From the NCBI RefSeq assembly GCF_018324205.1, contig NZ_AP023356.1, forward strand, positions 5,624,001-5,688,000: a DNA stretch of 64,000 nucleotides. The letters run 5' to 3'. The notes under the pieces are model-generated. The model made no database searches. It worked only from the letters and a program-made list of their open reading frames with translations, and was not told the origin of the DNA. Positions 25,710 to 33,480 of the stretch are shown here, piece by piece. This DNA is from Actinoplanes ianthinogenes. GTDB taxonomy: Bacteria; Actinomycetota; Actinomycetes; Mycobacteriales; Micromonosporaceae. Within the stretch, counting starts at the first letter, position 1. Each line of letters opens with the position of its first letter. Made by a program: the position numbers and the translations under genes.

Positions 25710-26582
25710 ATCCAGGTCCTCGGCCACTTTCTCCAAGATCTCCACCTTTCCCGAATAGGGTTCGCTGGGCCGAGGCCAATGCACGACGATATCCGTGATG
25801 CCGGCTTCGGCGAATCGGCCCACCGCATCGGAGAACGCCGCCGGCGACTCGAGGACACCGCCCACGGACGGGCCGCAGACCAGCAACCGGGCCACCGTGG
25901 CCGGGTCACGGCCGGCCTCCACGCAGGCCTTCTCGAGCGCCTCCACCTGCCGGCGGACGACGGGGAGCGCCTGTTCGTACGGCGCGCTCTCGACCCGGTT
26001 GGGCTCGCCCGTCGTCACCCAGTACGAGCCGTACTCGGCCGCCAAGCGCATGCCGCGGGCGCCGCCGGCGGCGACGGCGAACGGGACGCGGGGCCGCTGC
26101 TGGCACAGCGGGTACGAATGAACCTCGTCGGCGACGTAGTAGCGGCCGTCGAAGGTAGTGACCGGCTGGCGCAGGAGCGAGTCGGTGAGCCGTACGTATT
26201 CCACGAACCGCTCGGTCCGCTCCCGCCGGCTCCACGCGGTCCGGCGGGTCATGGTGGCGTCGAAGCCCTCGGCGCCGGCGCCGAGACCGAGGATGAGGCG
26301 GCCGCCGGAGATGTCCTCGATGGCGGCGACTTCCTTGGCCAGGTACACCGGATGTCGCAGGTTGGGCGAGGCGACCAGGACGCCCAGCCCGATCCGTTCG
26401 GTCTCCACGGCCGCCGCGGTCAGCGTCGGGACGAAGGTGAACCAGTCCTTCGCGCGGAACGCCCGCCAGTTCAGGTGGTCATAGGTCCACGCGTGATCGA
26501 ATCCCATCTCCTCGGCCCGGCGCCACTTCACGCGCGCCGTCTGCCAACGGTCCTCCGGGACGATCTGGATGCCGAATCTCAT
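25692..26582 (-). CDS. LLM-class (F420-type) flavin-dependent oxidoreductase
   Basis: This 296-residue luciferase-like TIM-barrel protein has the N-terminal MRFGIQIVPEDRW strand and the GRLILGLGAGAEGFD phosphate-binding segment typical of F420-dependent members. In 4-alkylproline pathways a protein of this class and length (LmbY/HrmD type) reduces the final imine or diene with F420H2. Its position between the A-T didomain and the dioxygenase, in the same operon as the other candidate genes, supports that role. Other LLM enzymes are FMN monooxygenases, so cofactor is inferred. The ATG at 26582 follows GAGGGAAA and lies 9 bases after the A-T gene. Confidence 0.85.
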   Translation of the reverse strand: MRFGIQIVPEDRWQTARVKWRRAEEMGFDHAWTYDHLNWRAFRAKDWFTFVPTLTAAAVETERIGLGVLVASPNLRHPVYLAKEVAAIEDISGGRLILGLGAGAEGFDATMTRRTAWSRRERTERFVEYVRLTDSLLRQPVTTFDGRYYVADEVHSYPLCQQRPRVPFAVAAGGARGMRLAAEYGSYWVTTGEPNRVESAPYEQALPVVRRQVEALEKACVEAGRDPATVARLLVCGPSVGGVLESPAAFSDAVGRFAEAGITDIVVHWPRPSEPYSGKVEILEKVAEDLDRHRNT

Positions 26583-26591
26583 GTGTTTCCC

Positions 26592-28925
26592 TCATCCGGC
26601 CAACCCGGATCTCGTCTCGGGTGGGCGCCCTCCGCCGCGGATCGTCGCGGCCACGTCGCGCAACGTCCCGTCGAGGAGTTTCGTCAGGTCGGGCGCGGTT
26701 CGCAGGATCGCCTGGCACTCGTCGCGCAGCCGGAACGTGAGGATCGAGTGGCCGCCGAGATCGACGAACCTGTCCAGGACGCTGATCTGCGACCGCCCCA
26801 GGACCCGCCGGTAGATCTCGACGAGAGTGGCTTCCAGCTCGTCGGCGGGGGGCACGACCGTACGCTCGGGCTCGGTCGACGCCTGCCAGATCTTGATCAG
26901 CTCGTTGTGGTCCAGCTTTCCGTTCACCGTCGCCGGAAGATGGTCCACGGGCACGACCTGCGCGGGCCGCATCTGGCGGGGCAGTCCGGCCGCGAGTTCG
27001 AGGATCGCCGCGGGGTCCAGGTCGGCGGTGGTGCGCCCGCCGGCGGGGACGACGAAGGCGAGCAGGACGGGCGGCGGCCCGTGGGCGATCACCGCGCAGT
27101 CGCCGACCGTGGGGTGAGCGGCCAGCACCGCCTCGACCTCACCGGGTTCGATCCGCAGGCCACGGATCTTGACCTGCCGGTCGATCCGGCCGAGGTGCTC
27201 CAGCGCGCCGTCCTCGCGAAGCCGGCAGAGGTCACCGGTGCGGTACATCCGCGACCCCGGCGGCCCGTGGGGATCCGCGACGAACCGCTCCGCGGTCCTG
27301 CCCGGCTGCCGCCAGTAGCCGTCCGCCAGGCCGACGACACCGCTGATGTACACCTCCCCGGGCGTGCCGACCGGGACAAGATCGAGATTGGTGTCCAGGA
27401 CGGTTACCCGGAAGTTGTCCGCGGGACGGCCGACCGGAACGACGACGCCGTCCCAGCCGGGCTCGATGACGTTGTCGGTGACCGAACCGGCCTCGGTGGG
27501 ACCGAAGGCGTTGACGAGGGTGCTGCCGGGCAGCGCGGCGTGGAAGGCCGCCGGGATCCGCGGGCTCATCGACTCGCCGCCGCACACCAACCACCGCAGC
27601 GCGTGGGCCCCGACCCGGGACATCTCGTCCAGGAAAGCCGGCACCAGCGTCGTCACCAGGAAGATCATCGACACGTTGTGGTCCCGGATGAGTCCGGCGA
27701 GGTGCCGCGGGTCGCGCTCGCCGCCGGGCCGGCAGATCACCAGCCGCGCCCCCTGGTAGAGCGGCCAGAAGATCTCCCAGATGTGCACGTCGAACCCGGT
27801 GTAGGTCTTGTACAGAGCCGTGTCGCCGAGACCGTACGGGTACTGGCGCTGCATCCAGAAGACGTTGGCCAGGGTGCCGGCCGTGCGGGAGGCCACGCCC
27901 TTGGGGCGGCCGGTCGTCCCCGACGTGTAGAGGATGTGGACCGGCTCGGAGGCCACGTCACCCGGGCCGCCGTCGAGATCCGGATTCGTCGCGGGCCGGC
28001 CGGACCATGTGCGCTCCGCGTGGACGTCGTGGATCTCCCACGCGCCGCCGGGCAGGCGAGCGCGGCAGGCCGGATCGGTCAGCACGTGGCTTGGCGCCGA
28101 GTCCGCCAGCATCAGGGCGATGCGCTGGTCCGGCAGGTCGGCGTCCAGGGGAACGTAGGTGGCGCCGGTCTTGACCGCGGCGTAGAACGCGACAACCTGG
28201 TGGATGCCGCGCAGGAGGAAGACGCCTATCCGGGTACCCGGGCGGGCACCGCACTCGCGCAGGTGGTGGGCCAGCCGGTTCGCGCGCTCGTTCAGCTCCC
28301 GGTAGCTGACCGTGTCCCCGTTCTCGTCCTGCAACGCGACCGAATCCGGGGTTCGCTCCGCCTGCTCCTGGAACGGTTCGGCCATCGTGCGGTATCGGAT
28401 GTCCGGGTCGCGCTGTGGGTTGAGGCCGTGCAGGATCCGCTCGCGTTCCTCGGCGCCGACCAGCGGATGGTCGCGCATCGGCCGATCAGGTTCGTTCGCC
28501 ATGCTGGTCAGCAGTTGCAGGAAGGAGCGCGCCCAGGCCTGCGCGGTGGGCAGGTCGGACAAGTCCGTCATGGTCTCGACGTACAGCTGCTCGCCGGCCC
28601 GGTCGAGCAGGATCGTCACGGCAACCGGTTCGTCGTCGCCCCCCGGTCGCGGCCGGCGGGCCTGCCGGAGCGCCTCGCGGAAGGTCAGGGACAGGTCCGG
28701 GGCGCCGGTCGTCCCAACGATCGCCTCGACCGGCCCCCAGGTGACCAGGATGCGGCAACGGGTGCCCGGGCGTGGCAACCGCTCGGCCAGTACAGCGGCG
28801 CAGAGGGACAGCGGGTCGAAGTTGTCCACGCCGGCCGCCCGAGCGAGGGAGTGCAGGGTTTCCAGCACGCCGTCCGGCAGGGCGATCGGTCCGATGCAAT
28901 CCGTTGTGGACAGATACCCGGTCAC
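26592..28925 (-). CDS. NRPS A-T didomain with residual C-domain tail
   Basis: In this 777-residue protein the first 165 residues or so resemble only the C-terminal end of a condensation domain (no HHxxxDG; ends with DHPLVGAEERERILHGLN). A complete A domain follows (TSGTTGRPKG near residue 336, GPTEAGS near 477, GRIDRQVKIRG, NGKLDHNEL with the A10 lysine), then a T domain (GGHSI near 727). By-eye specificity residues D-V-W-F-V-G-A-S-V look aliphatic, Leu-like, with low certainty. Stand-alone A-T proteins usually hold an amino acid for tailoring, which suits the halogenase, carrier protein and dioxygenase in the same operon. GTG start overlaps the KAS III gene. Confidence 0.9.
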   Translation of the reverse strand: MTGYLSTTDCIGPIALPDGVLETLHSLARAAGVDNFDPLSLCAAVLAERLPRPGTRCRILVTWGPVEAIVGTTGAPDLSLTFREALRQARRPRPGGDDEPVAVTILLDRAGEQLYVETMTDLSDLPTAQAWARSFLQLLTSMANEPDRPMRDHPLVGAEERERILHGLNPQRDPDIRYRTMAEPFQEQAERTPDSVALQDENGDTVSYRELNERANRLAHHLRECGARPGTRIGVFLLRGIHQVVAFYAAVKTGATYVPLDADLPDQRIALMLADSAPSHVLTDPACRARLPGGAWEIHDVHAERTWSGRPATNPDLDGGPGDVASEPVHILYTSGTTGRPKGVASRTAGTLANVFWMQRQYPYGLGDTALYKTYTGFDVHIWEIFWPLYQGARLVICRPGGERDPRHLAGLIRDHNVSMIFLVTTLVPAFLDEMSRVGAHALRWLVCGGESMSPRIPAAFHAALPGSTLVNAFGPTEAGSVTDNVIEPGWDGVVVPVGRPADNFRVTVLDTNLDLVPVGTPGEVYISGVVGLADGYWRQPGRTAERFVADPHGPPGSRMYRTGDLCRLREDGALEHLGRIDRQVKIRGLRIEPGEVEAVLAAHPTVGDCAVIAHGPPPVLLAFVVPAGGRTTADLDPAAILELAAGLPRQMRPAQVVPVDHLPATVNGKLDHNELIKIWQASTEPERTVVPPADELEATLVEIYRRVLGRSQISVLDRFVDLGGHSILTFRLRDECQAILRTAPDLTKLLDGTLRDVAATIRGGGRPPETRSGLAG

Positions 28926-29851
28926 TGCGCGCTTCCTTCGAGGAGTCCGCAGGCGTAGAAGCCCGGCGCCAGGGACTGCGCCATATACGTCTGTCCGGGC
29001 TGAATGCCGAACCGCTCGTGGTAATCGGCCAGGTTGATCATCCAGTCGGCGTTTCCGCAGTGCCCGTAGGCGGCGAGCGTGTCGGCGAAGTGCAGGGTGT
29101 CCGGGCGCAGACCGACGGATGTCGCGTTGAACAGCGTCAGCGGCTTGTGCAGGTTGGCCGCGAACACCTTGGATATCTGTGCCTGCTGCCGGCCACCGGC
29201 CCGGAGCACCGCGGACAGCGTCCGTTCGGCGACAGCCTGGCGCGAGATGAACGTGTCGCGGCCGCGCAATCCCTCCGGGTCGATCTTTACCGCGGACGAG
29301 ACCAGCCGCACGAGTCCCGGCCGGCGGGACAGCAGGCAGCTCGCGGCCGCGTCACCGAACATCGCGTAGGGGAGCACCCGGTCGCGGTCGTGCGGAATGA
29401 AGTCCACGGCGACGACCACCACGTGGGCCGCCTCCGGATCGGCCAACAGCCGCTGACCGTGCCGAAGCGCGGTCAGCGAGCTGCAGCACCGCTGATAGGA
29501 GATGACATGAGGGACGCAGCTGTCCATTCCCAGGGCGAGTAGCACTCGGCTTGCGAAGTCGGACGGCAACAGAGCCAAGGTCGGGTCGCTGGTCGCGAAC
29601 ACAAGGTGGTCGATGTCCGCGGCGGCGACGCCGGCGTCCCGGAGGGTTCGGCGCACGGCGTCCACGACATAGTCTTCGACCGGTCCGGACATTTTCCGGT
29701 ATGTCGTACATCCCATCTCATGGAAGTCGGTGCCGAACGACACGGTCTCCCAGAGGGCGCCGAAATCAGGGATGTTCTCCGGCTTGCATTCCACATCGCC
29801 GAAGGCGCACGCGAACGAGCCGATGCCGATGTCGTCGTGATCCGAGATCAT
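28922..29851 (-). CDS. KAS III-like thiolase-fold acyltransferase/condensing enzyme
   Basis: This 309-residue protein of the 3-oxoacyl-ACP synthase III family carries the nucleophile as Cys122 or Cys123 (YQRCCSSLTALRHG). The other triad positions appear as His in NLHKPLT and Asn in GNADWMINL. FabH-type housekeeping function is unlikely given the location. Secondary-metabolism relatives (CerJ type) move acyl groups between carriers, and others make C-C bonds. It is immediately downstream of a free carrier protein and the halogenase, so transfer or condensation of the halogenated acyl group is a reasonable inference. ATG at 29851 follows AAGGGA. It overlaps the A-T start by GTGA. Confidence 0.8.
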   Translation of the reverse strand: MISDHDDIGIGSFACAFGDVECKPENIPDFGALWETVSFGTDFHEMGCTTYRKMSGPVEDYVVDAVRRTLRDAGVAAADIDHLVFATSDPTLALLPSDFASRVLLALGMDSCVPHVISYQRCCSSLTALRHGQRLLADPEAAHVVVVAVDFIPHDRDRVLPYAMFGDAAASCLLSRRPGLVRLVSSAVKIDPEGLRGRDTFISRQAVAERTLSAVLRAGGRQQAQISKVFAANLHKPLTLFNATSVGLRPDTLHFADTLAAYGHCGNADWMINLADYHERFGIQPGQTYMAQSLAPGFYACGLLEGSAQ

Positions 29852-29907
29852 GGTTCCCTTCGATCGGCAGAGGGTTGGGAATTGCCGGGCCCGGCGAGGT
29901 GGCGACG

Positions 29908-30189
29908 TCAGGACCGGGCCGGTTCGACGCCGATCGCATCGATCTCTCGGAGTACGGCGACGATGTCGTCGATGTCGTTGAGCCGGGGGACCCATTCCGG
30001 GCGGACTGCGATGGTGCCGTCCGTGTACTTCTTGATGTAGTTCATCAGCACGATGATCATGTTCAGCGAGCTGATGCCCAGGTCCTGCCGCGATTGCGCC
30101 CGGAGGACCTGCTCGTAGGTGATGCCGTCGCCGACAGGTTGAGTCGCGAGGATCTCGGCGAACCTCTGCCGGTGGTCGTCAGTGGTCAT
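29908..30189 (-). CDS. free-standing acyl/peptidyl carrier protein
   Basis: This 93-residue helical protein has the phosphopantetheine serine in LGISSLNMI (the usual DSL is ISSL). It overlaps the halogenase by 11 bases, so the two are made together. SyrB2-type halogenases act only on carrier-bound aminoacyl substrates, which makes this protein a candidate platform. It would receive the amino acid from the A-T protein or the free A domain. A truncated duplicate of its 3' end survives at 16974-17040. The weakly conserved serine motif leaves some doubt whether standard phosphopantetheinyl transferases recognise it. Confidence 0.8.
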   Translation of the reverse strand: MTTDDHRQRFAEILATQPVGDGITYEQVLRAQSRQDLGISSLNMIIVLMNYIKKYTDGTIAVRPEWVPRLNDIDDIVAVLREIDAIGVEPARS

Positions 30190-31108
30190 CGGACTCGACC
30201 TTCGGGAAGGGGAAGCCGTTGAGGTTCTCCTGGTACATCCGGTTGTGCCCGTACTTGTCCTCGCCGGACACCAGGACGCATCCGTGGTAGTCGAGGTCGA
30301 TCGAGTCGCCGAACCCGCTGAGGCGGTCGATGTGCTCGTAGACCCGCACGGACGGTGCGACGTAACGCGACGCCAACCCCACGCGCCTGGTGGTACTCGT
30401 GTTGGGGCGCGAGCCGTGGACGCACTTGGCCAGGAAGATGACGAACTGGCCGGGCTTCAACTCCATGTCGACGATCTCGTGACTGTTCGGATCCCAGTCC
30501 TTGTCGAGCTTGAGCTCCGCGTAGTCGTAGCCGAAGAAGTCGTGGGCCTTGTTCTCGACGTTGTACGTCATCGGCTTCGACTCGTCGTAGTACCACTGTT
30601 TGTGGCTGCCGGGCAGGAAGCGCAGGCAGCCGTGCTCCTTGTCCGCCTCGGAGAAGGCCGTCCAGACGGTCAGCTCCTGCGTGGCGGCCGTGGACTCCTC
30701 GGTGTAACGCAGCGAGGGATACGAGACGGTTTCCGCCTCGTTGTACACAGTGAACGCCTCGACCTGGTGCCAGCCTGTTCCCGAGTCGCCGGGCTCCTTC
30801 TCGAAGATGTGCGTCTTCCAGCACATGATGTCGTCGCCCATGAGGCTCCGCAGCTTGTGGACGATCGCCGGCTGGGCGATGTGCCGGGACAGCGCTTCAC
30901 AGTCGAGATGGCGGTCGTAGTTGATGATGGTCGAGTCGTGCGGCTTGTTCTCGGACGTGACCATATCGATCATGGCCTGGCTCCAGACCAGCGAAGCCTC
31001 TTCCTCGGAGTAGAGGTCGAAGGGGCCGATGAACCCGTTCTCCGTGAAGAACTGGACTTGTTCGGCCGTCAGACCCTGGGTCGCCTTTTGGACAACGCTT
31101 TCAGTCAC
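30179..31108 (-). CDS. SyrB2/KtzD-type non-heme iron halogenase
   Basis: This 309-residue Fe(II)/2-oxoglutarate enzyme of the phytanoyl-CoA-hydroxylase superfamily closely follows the SyrB2 pattern (IFEKEPGDSGTGWHQ, TVWTAFSEADKEHGCL, GYDYAELKLDKDW). Iron ligands are His114 and His231. At the third position, where hydroxylases have Asp or Glu and known halogenases Ala or Gly, this protein has Val116 (WHQV). That leaves a site for chloride. Expected role: chlorination of an unactivated carbon of a carrier-bound amino acid. GTG at 31108 follows AGGAGG. It is the first gene of the minus-strand tailoring operon and overlaps the carrier protein. Confidence 0.88.
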   Translation of the reverse strand: MTESVVQKATQGLTAEQVQFFTENGFIGPFDLYSEEEASLVWSQAMIDMVTSENKPHDSTIINYDRHLDCEALSRHIAQPAIVHKLRSLMGDDIMCWKTHIFEKEPGDSGTGWHQVEAFTVYNEAETVSYPSLRYTEESTAATQELTVWTAFSEADKEHGCLRFLPGSHKQWYYDESKPMTYNVENKAHDFFGYDYAELKLDKDWDPNSHEIVDMELKPGQFVIFLAKCVHGSRPNTSTTRRVGLASRYVAPSVRVYEHIDRLSGFGDSIDLDYHGCVLVSGEDKYGHNRMYQENLNGFPFPKVESDDH

Positions 31109-31334
31109 CGTGATTCCTCCTCGTACTGACCGTGATCGCTGGTCGGACGTGTCTGAGCTCAGCGGACGCGTTGAGCACACCGTAGGGTTCGGCGGCTGGA
31201 GCCGTCTTGTCACCGGAACCAGGGTCGAGCCGCCGCCCCGGGATGGATGCCGTGCGCGTCACCGGGCGGCGTCGTGCAACCTGCCCGATGAGCGACACGG
31301 TCTCCGATCGTGGGGGCGACCGGGTGTTGCGGCT

Positions 31335-31931
31335 CTAGGCGGCAGGTTGGCCGAGCAGCGCGGCCCGGGTGAGTTCCGCCTTGTTGCCAACGCCGAGCTT
31401 GGCCCGGATGCGCTTGACATAGGTGTCGACCGTATGCGGGCTGATGTCCAACCGGGTGGCGATCTGACCGTGGGTCAGGCCACGGGAGATCTGCCGCAGC
31501 ACCTGCGCCTCGCGCTTGGACAGGTGGGCGCCCGCTGTGTCGGCGTGCAGCGCGGTGTGCTCGCCACCGGACTCGGTCGGCCAGACGCGGCTTCCGGACG
31601 TCACCGCCCGGATCGCGCCGATGATGCCCTCACAGGACTCCAATTTGCTCACGACGCCCGACGCTCCGGCCCGTAGGTACATCTCGGCCTCGATGCAGTC
31701 CGAGTTGCTGAGGACCAGGACCGCCGCGCTCTTGGCCACCTCGGTGATATGCGTCAGGTCGTGGGGTATCCGAAGCGCGTCGAGGTCGATCACAGCCGCA
31801 TCCGCGAGGGAGGAGGCGTCCACTGTGGGTGAGGTTCGCATGGCGACGACCTTGATGCCGGCCTTGGTCAGGGTGTCGACTAGGCCGATGACGAAGATGG
31901 GTGAATTGCCGAGAATGTCGGTGCGGATCAT
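31335..31931 (-). CDS. LuxR/NarL-type regulator with atypical receiver domain
   Basis: In this 198-residue protein the first 120 residues look like a response-regulator receiver, but the usual N-terminal acidic pair is missing (MIRTDILGNSPIFVIG). A VIDLD segment sits near the phosphorylation position. Residues 135-198 form a LuxR helix-turn-helix (LSKREAQVLRQISRG, then HTVDTYVKRIRAKL). It is probably a phosphorylation-independent pathway regulator. It lies 226 bases upstream of the halogenase, in the same direction, and is divergent from the aminotransferase. It is a candidate binder of the shared 23-bp motif, without direct evidence. Confidence 0.88.
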   Translation of the reverse strand: MIRTDILGNSPIFVIGLVDTLTKAGIKVVAMRTSPTVDASSLADAAVIDLDALRIPHDLTHITEVAKSAAVLVLSNSDCIEAEMYLRAGASGVVSKLESCEGIIGAIRAVTSGSRVWPTESGGEHTALHADTAGAHLSKREAQVLRQISRGLTHGQIATRLDISPHTVDTYVKRIRAKLGVGNKAELTRAALLGQPAA

Positions 31932-32270
31932 TTCGCCCCCCCGGTTTACATTCTGTCCCTATTCGGCGACTGGGTCTCTGCGCCGGTCGCTGCTGGCACA
32001 ACCGCCGGCAGCCGTCTTCTTGGTCGGTCAGCAACTTCTTCTACCGCCGTCCATAGTGGTCGAACATAGCAACCCGCGTACGGCAAATGGAGAAGTTGAT
32101 CAAAGATAGGTACCGACGCTAGCAAAGCGAATCTGTCGACGCTTGTCGCTGCTTTCGGGGACCAGTCACGGTAGAACTGCCTGGTGCCACGGCGTTGGCG
32201 GCCGCCTGAGCGAACGGTAAGCTCCCGGCCAGGCGCGATCGCACCTTGACACATCCTGAGGGTGAAGCTC
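31932..32270. other. divergent promoter region
   Basis: These 339 bases lie between the LuxR-type regulator and the aminotransferase. It is visibly less GC-rich than the genes and has no convincing coding frame. CAGTCACGG followed by GAACTG (32163-32179) vaguely resembles the shared motif. TTGATCAA (32096-32103) is a short perfect palindrome. Neither is strong enough to assign. Confidence 0.5.
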
Positions 32271-33356
32271 ATGAGCAGCCTTGAGTTCGAAACTCGACAG
32301 AACCCCACCCCCGTCGCCGTGGCCGAACGGGAGGCGCTGCTGGCGAACCTGGGCTTCGGGCGGACCTTCACCGACCACATGGTGTCGATCAGTTATGCCG
32401 ACGGCAAGGGCTGGTACGACGCCCGACTCGAGCCCTATGCCCCGCTGCGGATGGACCCGGCCACCGCGGTGCTGCACTACGCCCAGTCAGTCTTCGAGGG
32501 ACTGAAGGCATACCGCGCGCCCGACGGCGGGGTCGTGATGTTCCGGCCCGACGCCAACGCCGCGCGGTTCACCAGGTCCGCCGAGCGCATGGCGATGCCG
32601 CCGCTGCCGCCGGAGCTGTTCCTCCACTCGCTGCGAGTTCTCATCGAGCAGGACCGGGATTGGGTTCCGGGCAGCGGGGAGTCCAGCCTCTACCTACGGC
32701 CGATCCAGTACGCCTCCGAGGTGTACCTGGGAGTGCGGCCGGCGTTGGAGTACCAGTTCCTGGTGCTGGCCTCGCCGGTCGGGGCGATCTTCGCCGGTGG
32801 GCCCAAGCCGTGCTCGATCTGGCTGGAGCGGGAGTACAACCGGTCGGGCCCCGGCGGCACCGGGGCAGCCAAATGCGGGGGCAACTACGCCTCCAGTCTG
32901 CTGGCCCAGGCTGAGGCCATGCGGCACGGCTGCGAGCAGGTGGTCTTCCTCGACGCCAAGGAGCACCGGTACTTCGAGGAGCTCGGCGGCATGAATGTCT
33001 TCTTCGTGCTCGGGGACACGCTGGTCACCCCGCCTCTGACCGACACGATCCTGCCGGGTATCACCCGGGACTCGGTCATCACCCTGGCCCGGCACCGCGG
33101 GCTCACCGTCCAGGAGCGGTTGTACTCGATCGACGAGTTCCGGTCCGACGCCGCGAGCGGTGCGCTGACGGAGATGTTCGCCTGCGGTACGGCGGCGGTG
33201 ATCACGCCGATCGCCCGGCTGCTGTCCGCTGACGGCGAGATCGTCGTGGGTGACGGTGGGTCGGGGCGGGTGACGATGTCGCTGCGCTCCGCCCTGCTGG
33301 ACATCCAGTACTGCCGCGCCGAGGACGAGTTCGGCTGGGTCCATCGCATCGTCTGA
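32271..33356 (+). CDS. branched-chain amino acid aminotransferase (class IV PLP)
   Basis: This 361-residue fold-type IV PLP enzyme has the Schiff-base lysine in GAAKCGGNYA. Family motifs SVFEGLKAYR, LYLRPIQYAS, FFEELGGMN-type (EELGGMNVFF) and EMFACGTAAV are present. It interconverts 2-oxo acids and branched or aromatic amino acids with glutamate. In this cluster it may aminate a methylated 2-oxo acid or supply the aliphatic residue used by the A-T protein. ATG at 32271 has GAGGGTG upstream; a GTG nine bases earlier is less likely. It stands alone, divergent from the regulator and convergent with the desaturase. Confidence 0.92.
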   Translation: MSSLEFETRQNPTPVAVAEREALLANLGFGRTFTDHMVSISYADGKGWYDARLEPYAPLRMDPATAVLHYAQSVFEGLKAYRAPDGGVVMFRPDANAARFTRSAERMAMPPLPPELFLHSLRVLIEQDRDWVPGSGESSLYLRPIQYASEVYLGVRPALEYQFLVLASPVGAIFAGGPKPCSIWLEREYNRSGPGGTGAAKCGGNYASSLLAQAEAMRHGCEQVVFLDAKEHRYFEELGGMNVFFVLGDTLVTPPLTDTILPGITRDSVITLARHRGLTVQERLYSIDEFRSDAASGALTEMFACGTAAVITPIARLLSADGEIVVGDGGSGRVTMSLRSALLDIQYCRAEDEFGWVHRIV

Positions 33357-33480
33357 CCCCACGCTGCCGGCGACGGTCATGTGGGGAGTCTCCGGGGGCT
33401 TGACGGTCCCTACCAGGCCATCGGCGGCAAGCTCGATCGGCGTGGCGCCGATGCCGGGTAGACCGCGACCACTGTGCTGG

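Noticed and set aside
19903..26582. Identity with the lincomycin or hormaomycin cluster
   Set aside because: No aminosugar genes of lincomycin are present. Hormaomycin is a tempting match (C-methyltransferase, alkylproline genes, chlorination), but the module layout and the piperazate genes do not fit it as I know it.
25704..28958. 1084-codon plus-strand open frame
   Set aside because: It lies opposite the LLM and A-T genes, which have clear motifs; its composition is that of an antisense frame.
28922..29851. Housekeeping FabH
   Set aside because: It is embedded by overlap in a tailoring operon and far from fatty acid synthase genes, so primary metabolism is unlikely.
32096..32103. TTGATCAA palindrome in the regulator/aminotransferase spacer
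   Set aside because: Eight bases only, with no second copy in a promoter; too short to call an operator.
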